A stretch of DNA of 64,000 bases. Origin: Hybos culiciformis (lineage: Eukaryota; Arthropoda; Insecta; Diptera; Hybotidae). The notes beneath the pieces were generated by a model. That model did not search any database. It had not been told where the DNA came from and saw only the letters and a program-made list of their open reading frames with translations. The translations under genes and the position numbers were made by a program. The stretch is taken from the NCBI GenBank assembly GCA_964007475.1, contig OZ023273.1:61089834-61153833 (forward strand). Reading direction: 5' to 3'. Positions within the stretch are counted from its first letter, which is position 1. Each line of letters begins with the position of its first letter. Shown here piece by piece: positions 10,792-23,936 of the stretch.

Positions 10792-13700
10792 GTAAGTGCT
10801 TTTTTAATTTTATTAACATTCATTTTAATTTACAATATGACATAAATAATCTATAGCTAAATGTGTACAAGTCATTTTCATGTTTTTATTTCAAAAATAT
10901 GAATTTTATAATACTATTTTATGATGGAATGTTACGTATATTTGACATTTTACTTAAAATTGAAAAATTTAATGATTGGATTTAAAGACAAATGGTTGGC
11001 GCCCATTAATTATTTTCTATTTTCCGTACCGATATCATTTCAATTATATAGTTATTAGGTCTTGAATATTTTACAAATAATTGCTTCCTTTTTCCTTAAC
11101 ATTTCTTGATTTTTATTCCTTTAATTTTATGAAAAGAAATTCTTAAATGCTTACACTCTTATAATATTCTAAGTAAGTGTTCTAAGTACGAGTAAGTAAA
11201 GTATTATTTAATAAATGTTTCAAAAAAATTTATCATGTTAAAATCATGAGCCACAAAAATGATTTAAATGAATGATGTCATGCGGTATTTTAGATTTTCC
11301 ATGTACACATCAAAAAATTTACTACAGAGTTATAAAAAGCCCCAGGGGCTCTTCTTTTATGTTGTTTTATTTTTTATTTTTATTTCTTTAATTTATTTTT
11401 TTACTCTTTGGATAAGTCATTTATTAGCAATTTTTTTTAAGTCGTATATTTTATTGTTTGATGATAGTTAGTTAGACACATTTTAAAAAAGTATCCTGCA
11501 TCCAGAAACTTAGGGAAATTCTTAATGGATTATATTTACCTTGTACTCTTACAGTGTTGTCAATAATAATGTTTGTTTTTCCAATAGATAATAATTTAAA
11601 AAAATTATTTGGTTATAATAAAATAGAGTAAAACAGAATCATTCGTTAACTAGCTTAATTTTTTTTTTATAGTACAGAAACTATGATGAAACAAAATAAT
11701 GAAACAAAATCTTAAAAATATTAACAATGCAGCAAAAAATGTTGATCATTTTTGTTTAATTTTAACAACATCATTGCGATTTTAATGTTCACAGCTGGTA
11801 TATAAATACAAAGAATACGTCAAAAGTTACTAAAGTAATTTTGAAAAATATTCAACCGTTTTTTCTTATTTATTGTTTTCTTTTTTTAAATTTATTTAAC
11901 TCATATCTTCATATAATAACTAACATTATATATGCATTACTTGTCTACAACATTCTGATTGATATTAATGCAAATTATATTTTTTAATTTCATACAATAT
12001 GGTGTTATACTTTAACACAGTCAGAACTTAGACACTTTGCCTCGCATAAATCATTTTCGAGTTACCTACAAAAAAAAAAAAAAAATGATATCATTTATTA
12101 TTTATATACATAACATATGTTTGTTCTTACATATAATAAGCTTTAAATATTTAAAGTTTAACGAAACAAAAATCCTTTAAGTTTAAAATAAAACGCAACG
12201 GAATAATAGATTTCTATAATGTTTGGTGAGGAAAAATCATTCCAATGATATTCAAATGATTGCACAAATTTGAGTTCAAAAACGAAAATAAATATTTCAC
12301 AGCAGAATAATATAGTAAAAAAACATCATAAAATTTTCACTTTAAATTTTTTTATTGAATTCGGATTAATATTTCAAAATGTAAAAACATTCGAAAACCT
12401 TTTGTTTTTTTTTGATTAGAAACAATATTATGTATAATAATATAAATTGCATCAAATTCTCTTCAAGTTGTCAAAATCGACACACATGTTATTTAAAAAA
12501 AAATTTAGTATTTTTGAGATATTTTTTTATAACAAGCAAAAAAAAAAATAGTTCTTTGGATAGAAAAAGAATAATGTTGAAAAAGGACACAAACAAACAA
12601 TCTGATTATATATTTCCCATATTTATGTACATTGGATTTACACCAATACATCAACTTTCTATATTTATAAAACCACATTGTAGAAACATATAGATTATAG
12701 ATAGACGAAAAGTGTATACAAAGTCTTTTTTTTTTTGACAATTTTTAAAATGTTATCAAATGTATAATATTTATTGGTATTTTTATCAAACGTGTATTAC
12801 GTCTACCTATATGTTTAAATATAGGAATTAAAAATTTTCAATCAATATTAATATAAATATGCATATTTGTGTCTATATTTGGTGATTTTTCGTTCATTTT
12901 TTATGTGTCTTTTTCGAAATATAGTTGTTGGGTATAATGAATAAAACCAATATTACATATGTACGAAGTACTTATTATTGTACATTCATAATATAGAATT
13001 AATCTCTCGATGATAAAAATTATCTACTGGTTCAAAAATAGAGGAAAAATCTGGGGTCAAAATGTGGAAACTTTATGGATAGCAACGCATATCGCCAAAA
13101 AACATCAAATTTTTGGAGTAATGAATTTAATTTTGTATTAAAATTTTATTGAACAAGATGAACATGAGTCAAGAGACCAAGACTTTTTTTTTTTTTTACT
13201 TTTTTTAAGTTGATTTAATCAAGAAATCCTAATGAGGTGCTGGTTTTCATCAATATAGAACTAATTCTTGAAAATTTATTTTGTTGAGTATGAAAATTAA
13301 TACCTAATTTTTATATACTCCCTTTATTGGGAACTCTGTTTTTTTATGGTTGCTGGTATAAGATATTCAGAATAGTTTTATTTTTAGAAACAGATTTTTT
13401 TTTTTGATTTTATTTTACCAATATATTTTATATTAATAATGAAGTTTTTGATCAAATCTTTGATAAATACTTTTTAAATAAATTCACAGATATCTTTTTT
13501 ATTGTGATTGTGAAGTGCTATATTTTAAAATTATTATTATAAAATTTGTTTTCGCCCAAGTTATGTGTATAAACAGTATTTATTATCTGAATAATATGAA
13601 TGAAATAAATTTATCCAATTTTGAATTCAAAAATGAAGTGCAATTTAGTGATATAAAGTTTATTGAAATATTCGTTCCCCAGCAAATATATATACTATAA

Positions 13701-15032
13701 TGATAATCATTATAGTATACTAATAATCATTATTCACAATAAATAATTTTCAGATACTAAATTTTTGTAATTTCGTATATTGTTTTTTTAGTTTGATTTA
13801 AATGAAAACAGATAACATTACTTACAGAACATTAATATACGAGAATAAAATAAAAATTTACATGCACATTATATGCACATGTAGAGTACAATTATATGTC
13901 AAATTTAATTAAACTTATGATGGGTTTTTTTTTTTCGAATTCCATAAAAAAGATATATTTAATATAATGGATTTTTAACGGTGATTGTATAACGCTTTGG
14001 GTGATTGTTGAAAAATCAAAAATCTCAAACGATTTTGATTAAGTCAAGTACGTATACCCAAAATAAAATTACATTAATATGGGGTCAAAAAGAAAAGCGA
14101 TATCAATAAACAAATTCATTAAAATATAAAAGTGTATCTGATTACAAAAAGTTGGTTTTGCTATCCTTGTGGAATATACTTAACTTTTCATTTAAGTTTA
14201 TTATACTTACACATTATATATAATATTGTACTTACAACCTACATATATTACATAGAATTGTGTTTACTTATGCATAGTAATATAAAATACTGTACTATAT
14301 AATGGTGTTTGAATGTTGTAGGTACAATATTAAAATCTTAATATAGTTTTTGAATGACCTTTATGGATATGATTTTCATAATTTTTTATCAGGTCTTTTC
14401 TATATATTTTTTTTTATATATATACATTTCTTGAGTTTTATAAAATCTGATTCGGAATTAGTATGTAGGTTTTTTTTCTCATATGAGTTTTATCAATATA
14501 CCAATAAATGTACATATTTATACATTATGCACAGTAAATTCATACATACATACATATTATGTACTATAAATATATGAACCACTAAAAACCACAACATAAG
14601 TACCTTGGATTATTAAAAGCAATAAGGAATAAATATTTATATTGTGTAGGATTTCTTCAATACGTGCAAGTATTTTTATATTAAAACAGAGATTTATTTT
14701 GTATTTAACTATGGAATACGTAAAATTTTATCGAATCTAGAAAAAAAAAATAATTTTTTTCTCAACAAAATAGTAATTTAGTGATGAGAGTAAAAAATTT
14801 TTTATTATTGTAAATAAATTCCGAAATCTGTAAATTTATATATATGTATAGTTAATTTTGGTAAATATATAAAGTGTTGTTACCAAATTGCGACGACGGA
14901 CGTGTATTTAGAGAGAGACTCATCCTTTAATATTAAGTTAATAAAATGGTTTCTTAATATAAATTCGATAGGAATTCTCATGACAGAGATTTTAGTATTG
15001 ATTGTAATAGTAGATTATTGTATATGTAAACT
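10792..15032. other. AT-rich stretch, no gene recognised
   Basis: Probably intronic or intergenic sequence. It contains homopolymers, one short palindrome (13691-13719) and low-complexity reading frames such as 12412-12693, none with a recognisable product. Confidence 0.5.
13691..13719. repeat. 29-bp near-perfect palindrome
   Basis: TATACTATAATGAT is followed by A and then by its reverse complement ATCATTATAGTATA. Such a short AT-only palindrome may be a chance product in AT-rich DNA; no flanking duplication is seen. Confidence 0.5.
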
Positions 15033-15182
15033 AAATTTGTTATTAATTAAGAGTTCTGTATACACAAAAATACATTGACACGAGTCAATACTTATATCAC
15101 GAGACCGAAGGTCGAGTGATATAAATTGACAAGTGTCAATGTATTTTTGTGTAAATACAGAACGAGTTGTATAACAAATTTT
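15033..15182. repeat. Foldback repeat module A (about 150 bp)
   Basis: The two halves are reverse complements with a few mismatches: TACACAAAAATACATTGACA...GAGTCAATA...TATATCACGAGA on the left and the inverted form on the right, around a short centre holding CCGAAGGTC. The outer borders are AAATTTGTTAT and ATAACAAATTT. It is the same module as at 42631-42785 and half of the module at 1683-1760. Confidence 0.7.
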
Positions 15183-15401
15183 GTTTACATATCCAATATA
15201 CTGCAGAGTAAACATATTTCTATAGTAGAGTAACAAGGAATAACGAAAATTTTTATGCAAAAAAAAAAAAAAAATTCACCTCCCTCTTACAAGGTGCCTT
15301 TCTGATTCCTTTTACTTAATTTTTTTTCGCAGGTTTTTTTAAAATCCAAAATTAAGTACTTTTTTAAGAACAAAGTGAGTTCATTTCGTTTTATTTTCGA
15401 C
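15183..15401. other. Short AT-rich spacer without recognised features
   Basis: No structure seen, other than poly(A) and poly(T) tracts. Confidence 0.5.
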
Positions 15402-15405
15402 TTAA

Positions 15406-16135
15406 GGGGGTCTTCTACTCTAGAAATTTCAAAAAATCGAAAAATTTTTTTTTTCATAATTCGATAGTTTATATATTCAAAAATATCTCTCTAAAAGGAT
15501 TTTTCAAAATTCAAATTATTTCCGAAGTTATAGCCGTTTTAGTGTCGTGGCAACTAAACCGGTTGGACTAAACGTAAAACTTTAAACGCGTTTTTCTCGA
15601 AACTACTTTTTTCGATGCGGTAACCACAATATCTCAAGTTCTAATCAGCTGATTTACGTGAAATTTGGCATTAATATTCTTTATATATCTCTCTAACGCA
15701 TGAACCAACAAAAAATAAAAATTAAAAATTTTTAATATTTTTAAAAAATTCGACAAAGTTGAAAAATTAGTGAAAAAATCGACCTTTATTTTTGAGTAGC
15801 CGCCATTTTATGAAAAAAAATTTTTTTTCAGTTTCGTTGGTTCATGCGATAGCGACATTCATACTAATCAAGAATCCATCATTGTTTTATTTTTCAGATG
15901 ACCACAAGGGCGGAAATCATGGTGATGAGGACACTGCTTTTTTTTTCCCCCCTCTACTTCAAGGATGCATAACTTGATGAAAAAAAATTTTTTTTTTTTT
16001 GAAATTTATTTTGTGTATTCTTTAAATATAAATAAACACATGATAAAAAAATGGATAGTAAAATTATCAAATGCTTTTTTTTTATCGACTGCCGAAAAAC
16101 GCTCGAAATTCGAGCCTCTAGAGTAGAAGACCCCC
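15406..16135. mobile_element. TTAA-flanked terminal-inverted-repeat element
   Basis: The ends GGGGGTCTTCTACTCTAGA and, at the right, CTCTAGAGTAGAAGACCCCC are inverted repeats, each bordered by TTAA (15402-15405 and 16136-16139). A TTAA target duplication is typical of piggyBac and Kolobok-type elements. The 730-bp interior has no convincing transposase frame, so this is a non-autonomous copy. The terminal repeat is essentially perfect over 18-19 bp. Confidence 0.8.
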
Positions 16136-16139
16136 TTAA

Positions 16140-16739
16140 AACTATTTTCTTATTTTTAAAATTTTTTAAAACCGTAAAATTACTTATATTTTACAATTTT
16201 TTTAATTTTTTGTAAAGACAAAAAATTATCATAGTCACCTGGTTCTTTTATAAAATAAATGCATTGTTTATATTTATTTGGCCTTAAGCGCGTCATAGTT
16301 TCCCTTAAATACTCAATACTAATAAATAAAAATCATATGATTTTTGTTTTGTTTTAATTTTTCGATTTTAAGGATGTGAGAATTTTTTTTAAAGCTTAAA
16401 GCTAATTTGAATTTCAACCGCTAGTGATTTAAATGTGAGAAATTAAAATAATAATTTAAATTAACTTTTACCAATTTTTTAGTTCTCAATTTGATGAATT
16501 TTAAACAGTTTGAAAAATGTAAATTAACAGTTCCTCCTTAAAACTTTCTTAATTATATTAAAATATTACAGGATAAGTTTGCTGAAAATTTCGATTTACA
16601 TGTAACAGAAAATAATTTAGTAAGTAAATTAGATTCCCTTCTTACAAACGTTGAATGTAATTTCAAATGTTGTGAAAATTTCAATAAAATTTATTTAATT
16701 CATTTTTTCATACGTGCGCGCATATATTTCATTTTACAT
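16140..16739. other. AT-rich stretch without recognised features
   Basis: One acceptor-like TTATATTAAAATATTACAG (ending at 16571) precedes an open frame of about 90 codons that runs into the 3' end of a LINE lying on the other strand. I do not regard it as a real exon. Confidence 0.45.
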
Positions 16740-18010
16740 TTTTTTAATAAAAATGTAAAAATTAGAAAAAATAGAAATAAAATGTTGTCTGTGATGAGTT
16801 GTTTTTATGCAGTTTTTCTTGAACCTATACAAATTTTGTTCTTCCTTTACATTGTCTGGTAGCTCGTTGCATAATTGCAGGCCCTTGTATATAAACGACT
16901 GTTACCCCGCTGTAGTATTTATTCTCTCTTGTCTGAAATTAATTGCATTTCTCAGCCGATATGGTTGTACATCTCTCACATAATTTAAATGGTCAATTAG
17001 ATATAATGGTCCTCTTTGATGTTTTAACTTGAATATCGATATTAATGTGCTGAGTTGTAATCTTTGTTGGATATTTAACCATTTTAGTGTGTCCAGCATT
17101 GATCTCACCGGAGTGAATCTACTACATTTCAGGATACATCTCATCGCCTTATTTTGTAGCATTTGTAATCTGTTTAAGTGTGTTTGGTTGCAACACGAAT
17201 AAAGTATTGTTGAGCAGTATTCAAAGTGAGGTTTTATAATAACATTGTAAATATTTATAGATGTTTCAGTGCTTATTTTATTACTTATTCTTTTAAAAAA
17301 AACAATCTTTTTGCTAATTTTCTTGCATATATGTTCAATGTGTTCATGAAAGTTCATTTTGTTATCTATGATAAAACCCAAATATTTGAAGTTTTTTACT
17401 TTTTCAATAATTTCACCATTGATTTGTACATTTTCTTAACTATTCATATTCAACTCCATAATTTTTGTCTTCTTTTCATTTAATTTAAGTTTGTTCATTT
17501 TCAACCATTTGTTTACATTTTCCATATCATGCACCAAATTATTTCTACACTTTATCTCATTATCTCCTTCAGCATAAAGTAAGGTGTTATCAGCGTATAG
17601 TGGCTACACGGCTTTTCTTTATTATTAGTGGTAAATCATTTATGTATATGATAAACAGCAGCGCACCAAGAATTCAGCCTTGTGGCACTCCTATTTCAAC
17701 ATTTATGAACCGCGAAATCTTGTCCCTTACTTTTGTTCGTTGTGGCCTGTCTTTTAAATACGTTTCGAACCACATTAATTCAGCGTCTTCTACTCCATAC
17801 ATAAATAATTATTTAGTAGAATTTCTCTATCTACTGTTTCGAACGCCCTTTTAAAATCCAAAAATAATGCCATAGTTTTTTTCTGCTTCCCTATTTTTTT
17901 CCAATCGTTGATCACCAAATTTATTGCTGATTCACATGAATAATCTTTTCTAAAGCCTGATTGGTAATTTGAGAACATCTTGTTGCTTTCCATATATTTT
18001 TCTAGCTTAA
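16740..18010 (-). pseudogene. 5'-truncated non-LTR retrotransposon (LINE), reverse transcriptase remnant
   Basis: Minus-strand translation gives successive reverse-transcriptase landmarks: YQSGFRKDYSCESAI and ALFLDFKRAFETVDR (17790-17993), a GVPQG block with an in-frame stop directly after it, then LGALLFIIYINDL (about 17630-17680), a YADN box in place of the catalytic YADD (about 17600), YLGFIIDNKMNFHEH and the thumb/C-terminal region (16902-17381), and finally a GLQLCNELPDN-like tail (about 16840-16880). At least one frameshift (near 17790) and stops separate these pieces. The family resembles CR1/Jockey-group LINEs; the clade is not certain. It lacks the endonuclease region and is dead. 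Confidence 0.85.
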
Positions 18011-18012
18011 AT

Positions 18013-18350
18013 TCAATGAAAATCCATTTGGCATACTTTACAATTACAAAAACAAAAATTAGGTAATTTGAGATAAGGTCCGTTATCTAAAATATATAAA
18101 ATATATCTTTCTGTCAATGCTTCCTCTTGAAAATAAGTTCTCCTGATACTTTTTAAAATAGGGCAGTAACCTACAAAATGTGTTACTGAAAAATTCACAC
18201 ACGTTACATGAAAGAACATCCTGGTTGAACTACTGTCCAAGAATTATCATTCAACCTCAGCCATCCAGATCTGGCTTTTAGGATCCAACATTCAACTAAT
18301 AAATTGGATTTCTTTAATTTTTGTAAAATATGATCCACTTTCTACGTAAT
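18013..18350 (-). pseudogene. Second LINE remnant, C-terminal zinc-finger region of ORF2
   Basis: The minus strand contains FVGYCPILKSIRRTYF and LTERYILYIL in one frame. These resemble the HFVxxCPxLxxIRxxYF segment near the C-terminus of several LINE ORF2 proteins. A different frame just upstream reads SGWLRLNDNSWTVVQPG, so the copy is frameshifted. It abuts the truncated 5' end of the LINE at 16740-18010 and probably derives from a different element. Confidence 0.5.
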
Positions 18351-18359
18351 TATAAACAT

Positions 18360-18946
18360 ATGGTAGACGCCATTTCTACTAGCGTTGTTTGTTCATTCTA
18401 TATCGACATTAAAACACCTATCTTTTCCTGAAATCTGAATATTATTAAAAAGATATTTCCATTCAGACTATATCTATGATAGATCGTTATTATCACAAGT
18501 CCATATAACTGTATGAAAAGAAAATTTTTAATATGCATGAAGGAATAACTTTAGAATATAGAATTATAGTGGAGGAATGTTTGTTTCTATTCTTTGATTT
18601 TATATCATTATTCACAGATATATTTCAACAACTTGATTTAAAGATTGTAATTTTGTAATCTAATATCCGATTTCCATGTTATTTGGATTATTAATATCAA
18701 AAATATTAAAAAATTTTTAACATTTTTATTCAATTGAAAAACAATTTTTATTTTTTAGTAGAAAATGGTGGTAATTTGAATTGCAGAATTTCAAGAATAA
18801 CACATAATACTTTATACATACATAATAATTTTTTGTTTTTTTTTCAGTTTCACACTGATTTTGTTTTGAATATGAGTTTGACAATTTAATGTTCATTTTT
18901 ATTATTAAGACTTGCATATTATTAGAATATTTAAAATTTTATTCAC
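18360..18946. other. AT-rich stretch without recognised features
   Basis: No gene, RNA or repeat structure recognised; reading frames here are AT-biased chance frames. Confidence 0.5.
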
Positions 18947-18949
18947 TTA

Positions 18950-19489
18950 AGGCCGGTATTCAACTGGAGATAAAATCAACTTTTTCATATAAAATTTTAT
19001 CTGAGATAAATTTTAGTTGAGTGAATTTAATTTATCGGTACCCAACTGAAGATAAATGGAAATTTATCTGAGTAAAAATTGTATGAAAATTTTTTCACTC
19101 AAATAAATTTTATTTCAAAAATTTATCTTGCAAAGAATGTTTTGAACATTCTTTTCAAGATAAATTTTGACATTAGGTCGTGTAAAAAGAATTTGACGTT
19201 TGTTGTTTGAAGAAAACAAACAAAAATCAGAAAACTAAAATAATTTTTAAACTGAAATTGGTAAAAAATATTAAAATTTAAATAATAGTTTAATTTAATA
19301 AAATAAAATAAAATTGGTAAAATTAATTAAATAAAATGGATGAAAGTTGGGAGGTAAGAAAATTAAAAATAAAATTGTGTAGGTACTACATAAGTCAGAA
19401 AGTCATGTGTCAATTTTTATCTCACTCAATAATGTTCCTTTTTAAGATAAAATTTATCTTGTACTTTATCTTCAGTTGAATACCCGCCT
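18950..19489 (+). mobile_element. PIF/Harbinger-like MITE with TTA target duplication
   Basis: The terminal repeats AGGCCGGTATTCAACTG and, inverted, AGGCGGGTATTCAACTG are flanked by the trinucleotide TTA at 18947-18949 and 19490-19492. A 3-bp TWA duplication with a GGCCGGTATTC start is the PIF/Harbinger pattern. Several internal copies of a GATAAATTTTA-type motif occur in both orientations. At 19336 an ATG opens six codons (MDESWE) followed directly by a splice-donor consensus GTAAGA. It may be a relic first exon of the parent element's protein. Confidence 0.75.
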
Positions 19490-19492
19490 TTA

Positions 19493-20100
19493 CATAGAAA
19501 ACAGATAAATTCTATAAAGAGTTTTTTTCAGCGGAAGAAAATAATTGTTTTTTAAGTAAAAAAGAAACTATAAAACGATATACACAAGAAGTAATAAAAC
19601 ATAAAGACCTTTTATTTCGGAGATTTCAGGCGATTTTTTTAACACATAGGAACTTCATGACATGCAAAAACACAAATATTCCAATTAGACGGTGTATACA
19701 AAATATGTATTTTACCATCACTAGGGTACTAGGGATGGCCACAAACTCAATGTTAGTTGCTGTATAATTATAGCAGCACTTATTTGGAATTCTTATCTTA
19801 AATCTTAGAACGTATAGGAAAATGTAGGTATATAATTTATATTCTTTAAACAAACAGAAATTTTAATAATGCAGAAAGATGAAATGAAATAATATAGAGC
19901 AGGAATAATATTGATATACATCATAATAACACATAATAATACCTACTATATAATAAAAACAAAATAATTTATGATGAGACAAAACTATGTAATCTAATTA
20001 ACAATTATTACAGTTGAATGGAAATTTAAATAAACACAGAGATTAAAGTTATTTTCGCTTAAATATTATTTTACAAAGAAAATATATTATTTAAATATTA
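19493..20100. other. AT-rich stretch without recognised features
   Basis: The open frame at 19626-19853 on the minus strand has no recognisable product. Confidence 0.45.
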
Positions 20101-20109
20101 TTTGTAAAC

Positions 20110-20540
20110 ACATAATATATTTTTTCTTCGTGCACTCATATTTAACATATGCTTCAAATATTTGGGCAAATGCAAACGAACATCAATCACTTCAAATCTT
20201 CAAAACAAGCCAATAAAAGAAGTTTTTAATCTTCCAAGTTTATTTAATTCTTCCAAGTTTTTATAATTCTGTGAACTTTGTTTTTAAAATTGAACGAGAT
20301 ATGGGATACAGAATTGTTCAAATCAGACGATCAACGAATAATACAAGGGGGTTTGGCTTAATACCTGAGACAATACGTAATGAAAATTCAAGGTAAAGGA
20401 TCTCACATTGAGATATTAAATTTTTTAATGAACTTCCATACAGCATTATTGACATGCCTTCACTGCCATTATTATTAAATTTTGAAAACTTTTGGAAATC
20501 ATATCAAACTAAACTGAATGACTGTAGGAATACCGAATAA
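20110..20540 (+). pseudogene. LINE ORF2 C-terminal remnant
   Basis: Plus-strand translation in shifting frames gives ASNIWANANEHQSLQIF, NLPSLFNS, YRIVQIRRSTNNTRG and a degenerate YNxLPxxIxDMPSLPLF-like tail (about 20430-20480). This resembles the thumb-to-C-terminal part of non-LTR retrotransposon reverse transcriptases. Several stops and frameshifts are present and no catalytic core is left. Orientation is opposite to the 16.7-18.3 kb LINEs. Confidence 0.55.
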
Positions 20541-23500
20541 ATACTTAGTGTGATAATTTAGAGTTAATTATATAATATAATTTTACTTATTTCAAAATTA
20601 AACTTCAGAATAATGAGTGGAACAGGAATAATGAGTTTCATAATTAATACTTAATTATATAATTTATTAACTTCATAAATTTCGAAAGTTCAAATTACAA
20701 AATGCTACGGTTTCTTGTTGAAATGTACACTACTCTTCGCTAAATATTCTCATCTACACTTTTTCCTCTCTATTTCTATTGTTTCCTACTATATATACAT
20801 AATTATGTATGTTTTAATATTTCATAATCCATTTGGTTTTATAATATACTTTTTATTAAATCAAAGTTGATTATTTCTAAGTACATATATATTAAGATTT
20901 TTTTTAATGATTTAAAAAATTTTGATTTATAACTTTCATTTCTTTTAATGAACCACTTAAGTTTAATACATTATATACGGAATATTGAGTTGCTCGATGC
21001 AATTAAAGTCAGTCAATTACTTTTGGACTTAACTGAAACTTCAATATATAATGTTTAATCTATAAAACATTTTACGCTGGTTAATCTGAATTCTTATTTT
21101 TTATGTTAGGTATATAAACTTTAGTAAACATTAATTGAATTCAGTAGTAAAGAGTCAAGTATTATAAGAAACTACTTGATTGATGAACGTAAAATATTAT
21201 ATTTAAACATACCTCCCGATTTTGGTCCGAAAAAATATTTCTTAAAAATATTCAATATAACTATCATACTCATACATATTAAACATTAAACATTGCAATA
21301 TAACATAACAACAATGTAAGACATATGTATTAATTATGTAATTATTAATAAAAGTAATTATTAATAAAAGTAATGAACCTTTTTTAAAAAAGGAAACGGC
21401 TAAAATAAATCATACTAATACAAAAATTAAATTTATTAAATATAAGTTACTCACTAAGGAAACATATTTTGTAAACATGTACTAAATAAATATACATAAA
21501 AAATGGAAAATTCTATACTATATTAGGCTTTAATTTTATATTATAAAATAATACATATATATTATACACTAAAATATACAAAACATAAATTCCTAATATG
21601 TTGTTTAAAAGTGACAACAATAAAAATCAGAGGAATTAAAAATATAAAAATAAAAAATTTTCGATGTACATATTTATATTTATTATAACATAAAAGATGA
21701 AACATTATTTAAAAAAAAGGCGCAAATTTAAAGTACCTACTACCCCTGTTTCATTTAAGTATGTTCATAAAGAAAATCGAAATACAAAAAAAAAAAATAT
21801 TTTCTAAATATTATGCATTTGAATAATAGTATATTAATATCACAGCTTTATCATTCATCATTTTTATTTCTCTAAAATCTTAAATTATAAATTTGCATAA
21901 CTTTTGTTCATAAAATAGTTTTTTAACCTGATTTTTGTTATTATGAAAGCAATAATTCTAAAAATAAACAAAAAAAAAAAAAATTCTTCCTTATTCATCC
22001 TGGTTTGTTTTTTTTTATATATAACAATTGAATTTCTTTTGTTGAGTTGGATAGTTTTGTTTGCTTAACAATTATTCTATTCTTATGATATTTTTATTTT
22101 TTTTATGTTGAACGACATGACATAGGACATAGGTAAAAAAAGGCTGTATTTGGGTAAAATGCCTGTTTCTGAAAAAATGAAAGGTTTTTAGGATTAAATA
22201 TGTTATATTCATTTGTTATCATGTGTGTGCAATATAGCATAATATTTGAGGTTTGAATATATTTTCTTTATACATATTTTGATATATAATTCAGGACAAA
22301 CTTTCCGCATATTTTTGTTCAAAATGTGGTCTCCAATGACAGACCAAAGTGATTTTAAATTTATATATATAATATAGTTTGTACAGACTATAGTTAGGGG
22401 ATTATTTCCAGATAGTTGTTCCTGAATAGTCAATTTATGCTTTAATACGAGGAACTATTCTCAACAACTTGTTCGTTGGCTTGTTAAATGTTAAAATTTA
22501 AAAATTAATATTTTTTTTAACTAGTGGTTTAATTATTCCTACACCAATAGATACAAAATGCTTAGAGCTGAAGAATTTCTATGAAATAAATGTAATAAAA
22601 AGATAGATACATTATATTTTTTTATTCGTAGTTTTGCACATATATTACCCTTCTAAATTACAAATTCCAAGAGGGAAATGGTTCAAATTCTAAGTTGCAT
22701 CAAATAATTCAATATGTTAATACTTTTAAGGGCTTAAGCATGTCGTTTTAAAAATTCCTTATGGCTTGAGTATATGTATATGAAATGTGCGTAGGTACAT
22801 TAGTTCATATATTAATACTGAATGCAAAAAAACGATTATTTATATCTAAACATTCAATAATAAAAATATACACTTCAATATATGTTTTTTATTCCTTTAT
22901 GTTGTGTACACAAATTATTAAATACAATATTCTAGAAAAAGATTATTGTATGTATAAAAAAAAAAAAAATATAATGTAGGTATATTTGATTTATATATTC
23001 TTTATTTTTATTCTATTTTAATATCAATTTTTGATTATTGTATTTGATTTGATCTCAAAAATTTAAGATAATCAAAAATAATTTTTGGATTACCTGAATT
23101 TTATATGTAAATATTATTTTATGTTCGGTATAAATACATATGTATTGAAATTTTATTCTTGATTTACTTTTTTAACAATTTCATATGTTCAGCTTTATTT
23201 CAATATCGACAAAGAAAAATGTCTAATTTTGTTTTACTTCATTAATAATTATCTTCCATTTTACTTCGACGTAAAAGCTTTAGGTAAATATAAATAAATA
23301 TTGCTTTAAGACCTATTTATGCTTATATTGGTACTATATAGTTAAGTAAACAATTTAAAAATTGAAGTATAGGCTCTGCAGAAAGAATAATTATATTTTC
23401 AGCAATTAACTGAGTTTTCTTTGGGAAAAAAATTTTATACATATATTCAGTGTGTCCAGATAATTTCACAAAACTAGTTACTAAATGTTGGGAAACATTG

Positions 23501-23936
23501 ATATAGTTATAGACAACTAGACGTGGTTATGATTAGCAATCCCTATGAATTTTATACATCATTAATATATCAATCAAAAATTTTATGATTAATAAGTGAA
23601 AATTCATTCAAATTTAAAGTGACTTCATGTGAAATTTAATATACATAAATATGTACATAATTTTCAATTCAATTTTTTATTTTTATTTAAGGAAATTCCA
23701 AAAAATTTTCTTGTAAAAAATTTAACTTTTAATCTGTTTAAAGATTAGACAGAAAAATTATATTTATGGCAGCCATAAATTGACAATTTTATTTTTTACT
23801 TTCTTGACAAATAAAAATAAAAATTATTTTCCTTTTTTTTTTTTTTTAGATTATACTGAATTATACTGAATATTTTAATTAAGGGGCTATAATAAAACTG
23901 TAGGTATACATAACATACGTAGGTACATACACGGTG
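20541..23936. other. AT-rich stretch without recognised features
   Basis: Only simple repeats, for instance a doubled TAATTATTAATAAAAG unit at about 21338-21371. Confidence 0.5.

Noticed and set aside
16572..16870. Open frame after an acceptor-like TATTACAG, reading DKFAENFDLHVTENN and on
   Set aside because: It runs antisense into a LINE 3' end and becomes hydrophobic low-complexity; considered as an Nmdar1 exon but does not resemble the protein.
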